Assembly: GCF_001921215.1 (NCBI RefSeq)
Contig: NZ_MSIF01000001.1
Coordinates: 806,001-870,000, forward strand
Direction of reading: 5' to 3'
Length of the DNA: 64,000 bases
Source of the DNA: Actinophytocola xinjiangensis
GTDB lineage: Bacteria > Actinomycetota > Actinomycetes > Mycobacteriales > Pseudonocardiaceae
Below are positions 59,024-64,000 of this stretch, one piece after another. Position numbers and translations under genes: made by a program. Each line of letters begins with the position of its first letter. Positions within the stretch are counted from its first letter, which is position 1. Under the pieces are notes generated by a model. That model saw only the letters and a program-made list of their open reading frames with translations, was not told where the DNA came from and searched no databases.

Positions 59024-59938
59024 TTGAGTACGACAGCCTGGATGATCACCCTGCAGTTCGCCGGGGTCAACGCGCTGTTCGCGCTGGCGGTCTACGCCTC
59101 GCTGTGGACCGGTGTCCTGAGCCTCGCGCCGGTCTTCTTCGGGGCGGTCAGCGCGTTCACCTTCGGGTACTTCGCCGGCACGCTCGGCATGACACCACTG
59201 CTCGGCCTGCTGCTCGGCGCCGCCCTGGGAGCCGCCCTCGGCGCGGTGACCGCTGGCCTGCTGATCCGGCTCGACAGCCACTACCTCGCCATGGCCACCA
59301 TCGCGATGGTGCTGATCGGGCGGGTCCTGATCCTCAACCTGCCCGAGCAGACCGGCGGCGCGTCGGGCACCCTGGTCCCCGGTGACCTCGGCACCTGGGC
59401 CTGGCTGATCGGGACCCTGCTGGTCGCCGCCTACCTGATGGCCCGGCTCGCCGGCTCGCGCTTCGGCCTCGCGGCGGACGCGGTCCGCGAGGACCCCGCC
59501 GTCGCCGAGACCCTCGCGATCTCGCCGCGCCGCATCCAGTTCGTCGGCATGGTCATCTCCGGAGTCCTCGGCGGTGCCGCCGGCATCCTGCAGTCGAGCT
59601 TCCTGCGCTACATCGGGCCGGACACCTTCTACACCCACCTGGGCTTCGTCACGCTGGCGGCGGTCGTGCTCGGCGGCGCGTTCCACTGGCTCGGGCCGAT
59701 CGTCGGCGCGGTCGTCTTCACGATCCTGCCGGAGCTGCTGCGTGAGCCAATGGGGGAGTACGACCGCGTCGTCACCGGGGTCCTCCTCGTCGTGATCATC
59801 ATCTACATGCCGCGCGGCCTGGTCGACGTGCGCCGTCTGCGGCTGGTGCGCTCGGGCTGGTGGCGCCGCGACGGCCCGGCGCCCGGCGGACCGGACCAGG
59901 GCGAACCGACGGCCGCCCGTGCGGAGGTGGCCCCGTGA
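59024..59938 (+). CDS. livM: Branched-chain amino acid-type ABC permease (LivM-like)
   Basis: A 304-residue permease, partner of LivH. LLIRLDSHYLAMATIAMVLI and the AVREDPAVAETLAISPRRIQFVGMVISG loop are LivM hallmarks. It starts at TTG 59024 after GAGGAGGGAG. It extends past the last helix with a charged tail and overlaps livG by 4 nt. Confidence 0.88.
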   Translation: MSTTAWMITLQFAGVNALFALAVYASLWTGVLSLAPVFFGAVSAFTFGYFAGTLGMTPLLGLLLGAALGAALGAVTAGLLIRLDSHYLAMATIAMVLIGRVLILNLPEQTGGASGTLVPGDLGTWAWLIGTLLVAAYLMARLAGSRFGLAADAVREDPAVAETLAISPRRIQFVGMVISGVLGGAAGILQSSFLRYIGPDTFYTHLGFVTLAAVVLGGAFHWLGPIVGAVVFTILPELLREPMGEYDRVVTGVLLVVIIIYMPRGLVDVRRLRLVRSGWWRRDGPAPGGPDQGEPTAARAEVAP

Positions 59939-60756
59939 GTGAACTGGCGGTCGACATCGTCGGCCTCACCAAGGCGTTCGGCGGCCTCACCGCGGTCGAC
60001 GACGTCACGATCCAGGTGCCCCCGCGCAGGATCCACGGCATCCTCGGCCCGAACGGCGCCGGCAAGACCACGGTGCTCAACATGGTGAGCGGCTTCATCC
60101 AGGCCGACTCCGGCCGGCTCGACGTGCTCGGGCAGGACGTCACCGGGATGCGGCCGTTCCAGATCGCGCGACGCGGCGTCGGGCGCACCTACCAGAACAT
60201 CCGCCTGTTCCCCGGGATGACGGTCCTGGAGACCGTCGTCGCCGGTGCCTACGGGCAGCGGCGCTCCACGATCGCCGGCGCGCTCCTGATGAGCCCGGCC
60301 GAACGCCGGGAACGCCGGGAGATGCGGGCCCGAGCGGCCGACCTGCTCGACCGGGTCGGCTGCCGCGCGCCGCACTCGGCGCTGGCCGAGACGCTGTCCT
60401 ACGGCGACCAGCGCCGCGTCGAGATCGCCAGGGCGCTGGCGACCAACCCTAGGGTCCTGCTCCTGGACGAGCCGACGGCGGGCATGAACGACGCCGAGTC
60501 CCAGGAGGTCGGGCAGCTGCTGGTCGAGCTGCGCGAGTCCGGTCTGACGCTGATCCTCATCGAGCACAACATGCGGCTCGTCGAGGACTTCTGCGAGACC
60601 GTCTCGGTCATGAACTCCGGTGCCCTTCTCGCCGAGGGCGCGCCGACGTGGTGCCTGGAGCAGGACAAGGTCAAGGAGGCCTACTTTGGCAAGCGATCCG
60701 ATGCTGCGCGTATCGCGACTCTGCGCCGCGCACGGCGCGGTCCAGGCGGTTCGTGA
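59935..60756 (+). CDS. livG: ABC transporter ATPase (LivG-like)
   Basis: A 273-residue ATPase. Walker A GPNGAGKT at residues 38-45, Q-loop YQNIRLF, signature LSYGDQRR, Walker B VLLLDEP and a late switch His in LIEHNM. It powers the LivHM permeases together with LivF. GTG 59935 overlaps livM; its 3' end overlaps the livF start by 71 bp, so the last 23 residues may be dispensable. Confidence 0.9.
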   Translation: MSELAVDIVGLTKAFGGLTAVDDVTIQVPPRRIHGILGPNGAGKTTVLNMVSGFIQADSGRLDVLGQDVTGMRPFQIARRGVGRTYQNIRLFPGMTVLETVVAGAYGQRRSTIAGALLMSPAERRERREMRARAADLLDRVGCRAPHSALAETLSYGDQRRVEIARALATNPRVLLLDEPTAGMNDAESQEVGQLLVELRESGLTLILIEHNMRLVEDFCETVSVMNSGALLAEGAPTWCLEQDKVKEAYFGKRSDAARIATLRRARRGPGGS

Positions 60757-61405
60757 GGTCGACATCGAGGTCGTGCGGGGAACCCTGGTCGCCCTCATCG
60801 GCTCGAACGGCGCCGGCAAGACGACGACCCTCAACACGATCGCGGGCCTGCACAAGCCCTCCGGCGGCACGGTGACCGTCGACGGTCGGGACATCACCGG
60901 GTGGGCCTGCCACAAGGTGGTCCGCTCCGGGGTGGCGCTGGTGGCCGAAGGACGCCGGGTGGCGCCGCCGCTGACCGTGCTGGAGAACCTCGAACTGTCC
61001 GCCTACAGCGGCCGGGCCACCAAGGCCCAGCAGGCCGAGCAGCTGACGGAGGTCTTCGACCTGTTCCCCCGCCTGGCCGACCGGCGTGGGCAGCTCGCGG
61101 CGTCGATGAGCGGCGGCGAACAGCAGATGCTCGCCTTCGGGCGCGCGCTGATGACCCGCCCGAAGGTGCTGCTGCTCGACGAGCCGTCGATGGGCCTCGC
61201 GCCCTCGATCGTCGACGTCCTGTTCCAGACCATCGAGACCCTGCACACCGCCGGCGCGACGATCCTGCTCGTCGAGCAGAACGCCGAACTCGCCCTGGCC
61301 GTGAGCCAACGCGTCTACGTGATGCAACGCGGCCGGATCGTCACCGACGGCACCGCGGACGCCGTGCGCGGCCGTGCGGAAGTCATGTCCGCCCTCTTCG
61401 GCTGA
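60686..61405 (+). CDS. livF: ABC transporter ATPase (LivF-like)
   Basis: A 239-residue ATPase. Walker A GSNGAGKT near residue 37, Q-loop-type VAEGRRVAPPLTVLENL, signature MSGGEQQM, Walker B VLLLDEP, and LVEQNAELAL. TTG 60686 is placed 7 nt after AAGGAGG; an ATG 15 nt later is less well spaced. Second ATPase of the Liv-type importer. Confidence 0.9.
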   Translation: MASDPMLRVSRLCAAHGAVQAVREVDIEVVRGTLVALIGSNGAGKTTTLNTIAGLHKPSGGTVTVDGRDITGWACHKVVRSGVALVAEGRRVAPPLTVLENLELSAYSGRATKAQQAEQLTEVFDLFPRLADRRGQLAASMSGGEQQMLAFGRALMTRPKVLLLDEPSMGLAPSIVDVLFQTIETLHTAGATILLVEQNAELALAVSQRVYVMQRGRIVTDGTADAVRGRAEVMSALFG

Positions 61406-61428
61406 ACCAGTGAGGAGCTCCACACACC

Positions 61429-62352
61429 ATGAGTGAGATCAGGCTCGACGGACAGGTCGCCGTCGTCACCGGCGCCGGGCGCGGGCTCGGCCGTGAGCAC
61501 GCGCTGCTGCTCGGCGCGCGCGGTGCCGCGGTGGTCGTCAACGACCTCGGCGGCGCGCTCGACGGCGCGGGCGGCGAGGCGTCACCCGCCGAGCAGGTCG
61601 TCGCCCAGATCCGGGCCGCCGGCGGGACCGCGACCGTCGACACCAACGACGTCAGCACCCCCGAGAGCGCGAGCAGGATCGTTGCCACGGCCACCGAGAC
61701 CTACGGCCGGCTCGACATCCTGGTCAACAACGCGGGCATCCTGCGCGACCGCTCGATGGCGAAGCTGACCCCCGAGGAGATCGGGTCGGTGCTCGACGTC
61801 CACCTCGGCGGCACCATCTGGACGAGCAGGGCCGCCTGGCCGGTCATGACCGGCCAGGGCTACGGCCGGATCATCAACACGACCTCGGCGGCCGGACTGT
61901 TCGGCAACTTCGGCCAGACCGGCTACGCCGCGGCCAAGGCGGGCATCTGGGGAGTGACCAAGACCCTCGCGATCGAGGGCGCCCGCAACGGCATCCAGGT
62001 CAACGCGATCGAGCCGGGGGCGCGTACCCGGATGACGGAGAACCTGCTCGGCGACCTGGCCGACCGGCTCGACCCGAGCCTGGTGGCGCCGGTCGTCCTG
62101 TGGCTGGCCGCGCGGGAGTGCGCGACGACCGGCGAGGTCTACAACGTGGGCGGCGGTCGGGTGGCCAGGGTCGTGATCGCCCAGACGCCCGGCTTCTTCT
62201 CCCGCGAGATCACCGCCGAGGCCCTGCGGGACGGCTGGGACGCCCTGAACGACCCCGGCCGGGCCGAGGTGATGACGACCTTCCAGCAGGAGATGGGTGT
62301 CCTGGTGGGACTGCTCGCGGACGGGGACCCCTCGGCGGTCGCCGATGCGTGA
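61429..62352 (+). CDS. SDR oxidoreductase (HSD17B4-like 3-hydroxyacyl-CoA dehydrogenase)
   Basis: A 307-residue SDR. TGAGRGLGREHAL (near residue 14), NDLGGALDG, NNAG and YAAAK are visible. The NDLGG stretch and the C-terminal extension resemble the dehydrogenase half of peroxisomal multifunctional enzyme type 2. It should oxidise an (R)-3-hydroxyacyl-CoA, matching the MaoC hydratases. ATG 61429; it overlaps the acyl-CoA dehydrogenase by 8 bp. Confidence 0.87.
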   Translation: MSEIRLDGQVAVVTGAGRGLGREHALLLGARGAAVVVNDLGGALDGAGGEASPAEQVVAQIRAAGGTATVDTNDVSTPESASRIVATATETYGRLDILVNNAGILRDRSMAKLTPEEIGSVLDVHLGGTIWTSRAAWPVMTGQGYGRIINTTSAAGLFGNFGQTGYAAAKAGIWGVTKTLAIEGARNGIQVNAIEPGARTRMTENLLGDLADRLDPSLVAPVVLWLAARECATTGEVYNVGGGRVARVVIAQTPGFFSREITAEALRDGWDALNDPGRAEVMTTFQQEMGVLVGLLADGDPSAVADA

Positions 62353-63514
62353 GCTGCGCGACCCCGAGCACGAGCTGATCGCCACGACGATCCGTGAGCG
62401 CGTCGCCGAGTTCGACGACGACTACTGGTCGGCGTGCGACCGCGACCACCGGTTCCCCTGGGAGTTCTTCACCGCGCTGGCCGAAGGCGGCTGGGTCGGC
62501 CTCGCCATCCCCGAGGAGTACGGCGGCGGTGGCCGTGGCGTCACGGAGGCGGCGATCCTGCTGCGCGAGATCGCGGCGTCCGGGGCGGCCATGAACGGGT
62601 GCACGGCCCTGCACATGAACGTGTTCGGGCTCCAGCCGGTCATCAAGTACGGCAACGACCGTCTCAAGGAGACCTTCCTCCCGCCGGCCGCGGCGGGCGA
62701 GCTGCACGTGGCGTTCGCCGTGACCGAGCCGGACGCGGGCACGGACACCTCCCGGATCACCACGCGTGCCGTGCGCGACGGTGACGGCTGGCGGATCAGC
62801 GGCCAGAAGATCTGGACGAGCAAGGCGCTCGAGTCGTCGATGGCGCTGATGCTCGCCCGCACCGCGCCGGCGCCCGACACCGAGGCCGGTCGCTTCGACG
62901 GGCTCAGCCTGTTCCTGATCGACCTGGACCCCGACCACGTCGACATCCGGCCCATCCCGAAGGCCGGCCGCAACGCGGTCGCCACCTGCGAGACCTTCTA
63001 CGACGACCTCCCGGTCGAGGGCTGGCGACTGGTCGGCGAGGAGGGCAAGGGCTTCAAGCACATCCTGTCGGGGCTCAACCCCGAGCGGATCCTGATCGCC
63101 GCCGAGGCGACGGGCATCGGACAGGCCGCGCTGCGCCGCGCCACCGACTACGCCAAGGTGCGGCGCGTGTTCGACCGCCCGATCGGCAGCAACCAGGCGC
63201 TGTCCCACCCCCTGGCCGACTCCTACGCCCGGCTGGAGGCCGCCTGGGAGCTGACCATGGTCGCCGCCGGCCGGTACGACGCGGGGCTGTCCTGCGGCGC
63301 CGAGGCCAACATGGCGAAGTACCTCGCGGCCGAGGCCGGCTACGACGCCGCCGACCGCGCGGTGCAGACCCACGGCGGGCTCGGCTACGCGCAGGAGTAC
63401 CACGTCGAGCGCTACTGGCGGGAGGCGCGGATCATGCGGCTGGCGCCGATCAGCCAGGAGATGTCGCTCAACTTCATCGCCCAGCAGGTGCTTGGCCTGC
63501 CCCGGAGCTACTGA
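62345..63514 (+). CDS. Acyl-CoA dehydrogenase (homotetrameric type)
   Basis: A 389-residue full-length acyl-CoA dehydrogenase: FAVTEPDAGTDTSRI, GQKIWTSKALESSMAL, FDRPIGSNQALSHPLAD, QTHGGLGYAQEYHVERYWREARI. Unlike the two split pairs it has both FAD and C-terminal elements in one chain. ATG 62345 overlaps the SDR end. It probably oxidises a simpler side-chain intermediate. Confidence 0.88.
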   Translation: MRELRDPEHELIATTIRERVAEFDDDYWSACDRDHRFPWEFFTALAEGGWVGLAIPEEYGGGGRGVTEAAILLREIAASGAAMNGCTALHMNVFGLQPVIKYGNDRLKETFLPPAAAGELHVAFAVTEPDAGTDTSRITTRAVRDGDGWRISGQKIWTSKALESSMALMLARTAPAPDTEAGRFDGLSLFLIDLDPDHVDIRPIPKAGRNAVATCETFYDDLPVEGWRLVGEEGKGFKHILSGLNPERILIAAEATGIGQAALRRATDYAKVRRVFDRPIGSNQALSHPLADSYARLEAAWELTMVAAGRYDAGLSCGAEANMAKYLAAEAGYDAADRAVQTHGGLGYAQEYHVERYWREARIMRLAPISQEMSLNFIAQQVLGLPRSY

Positions 63515-64000
63515 TGTCCCGTTTCGAGGGCCGGGTGGCCTACGTCCTGGGCGGCGGCAGCGACGGCCCGGCGCGACCGGGGGAGACCCTGCCGATGGGC
63601 AACGGCCGGGCGATCGCGCTGCGGCTGGCCGCCGAGGGCGCGACGGTCGTCGTCGGCGACAAGGTGCTCGCCCGTGCCGAGGCGACCGTCGAGCACCTCG
63701 CCGTCCCCGGGCTCGCGGTCGAGGTCGACGCCGCCGACCCCGGTTCGTGCCGGGCCGCCGTCGCGGCCGCGCTGGCCCACGGTGGTCGGCTCGACATCGT
63801 CGTGTGCAACGTCGGGCTGTCGGGGCGGGAGCCGCTGAAGGTCCAGAGCATCGAGGACTGGGACATCGCGTCCGATGTCAACGTCCGCTCGCACTGGCTG
63901 ACCGCGCAGGCCGCGCTCGAACCCATGCTGGAGCGGGGTTCGGGGGCGTTCGTGTTCGTCGGGTCCACCGCGGGCGTCTACAGCAGCCGCCGCTCGTTGT
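63514..64000 (+). CDS. Short-chain dehydrogenase (partial, runs off window)
   Basis: At least 162 residues of an SDR truncated by the window edge. It starts MSRFEGRVAYVLGG. The glycine-rich loop is unusual: after LGGGSDG there is an insertion (PARPGETLPM) before GNGRAIALRLA, so the normal TGxxxGIG spacing is stretched by about ten residues. DIVVCNVG and VFVGSTAGVYS follow. The start overlaps the previous stop (TGATG). Confidence 0.8.
   Translation, partial: MSRFEGRVAYVLGGGSDGPARPGETLPMGNGRAIALRLAAEGATVVVGDKVLARAEATVEHLAVPGLAVEVDAADPGSCRAAVAAALAHGGRLDIVVCNVGLSGREPLKVQSIEDWDIASDVNVRSHWLTAQAALEPMLERGSGAFVFVGSTAGVYSSRRSL

Noticed and set aside
38780-64000. The island as a standard cholesterol degradation cluster
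   Set aside because: No KshAB, KstD, HsaABCD, Mce4 or IpdAB-type genes were seen; only the regulator type, operators, split dehydrogenases and DUF35/Ltp2-like pair are shared.

Overview
The window is about 71% GC, with GC-rich third codon positions, many GTG/TTG starts, ATGA/GTGA gene overlaps, rare TTA leucine codons, an IdeR/DmdR-type iron box, F420-type luciferase-like enzymes and DUF3558/FBP-type proteins. This points to a filamentous actinomycete, probably Pseudonocardiales; the genus cannot be fixed from sequence reading alone. I saw no rRNA, tRNA, CRISPR array, insertion sequence or phage gene.

(1) 1-4.6 kb: an iron-box-controlled 2,3-dihydroxybenzoate operon (entA-entC-entE-entB-ArCP homologues), the starter module of a catechol siderophore; no NRPS is in view. 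(2) 4.7-18 kb: accessory and housekeeping genes: GH15 glycoside hydrolase, MFS exporter, zinc-ribbon membrane protein, a two-HTH regulator divergent from a large secreted subtilase, two TetR regulators, an FBP protein, an LLM oxidoreductase, an EF-hand protein and a TTA-containing LuxR-type regulator.

(3) 17.4-38.1 kb: a biosynthetic gene cluster of two divergent operons meeting at about 27.4 kb. The leftward operon holds SDR, ACP, AMP ligase, LuxE, LuxC, an Eis-like acetyltransferase, an FAD amine oxidase and a two-domain glycosyltransferase; it looks like a carrier-bound acyl-to-aldehyde module plus tailoring. The rightward operon holds argH, an APH-type kinase, a hypothetical protein, an MFS exporter, argG, a formyltransferase, a DegT aminotransferase, a BlsE-like radical SAM enzyme, a cytosylglucuronate-synthase-like glycosyltransferase and a methyltransferase. 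The last group resembles the core of blasticidin/mildiomycin-type peptidyl nucleosides. I know of no product combining these two halves, so this is the first candidate for an undescribed system.

(4) 38.1-64 kb: a DUF3558 lipoprotein, then a 25-kb CoA-thioester catabolic island. It has five acyl-CoA dehydrogenases, three LLM enzymes, two MaoC hydratases, an HMG-CoA-lyase-like enzyme, two thiolase/DUF35 systems, an acyl-CoA ligase, a CoA transferase, SDRs and a LivKHMGF-type ABC importer. A KstR2-like TetR regulator lies inside it, and six near-identical palindromes (consensus AGCAAGYGCTTGAT) sit in four intergenic regions, tying the whole island into one regulon. The substrate is unknown; a branched or alicyclic carboxylate (terpenoid or steroid fragment) is my inference. 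The last SDR runs off the window.
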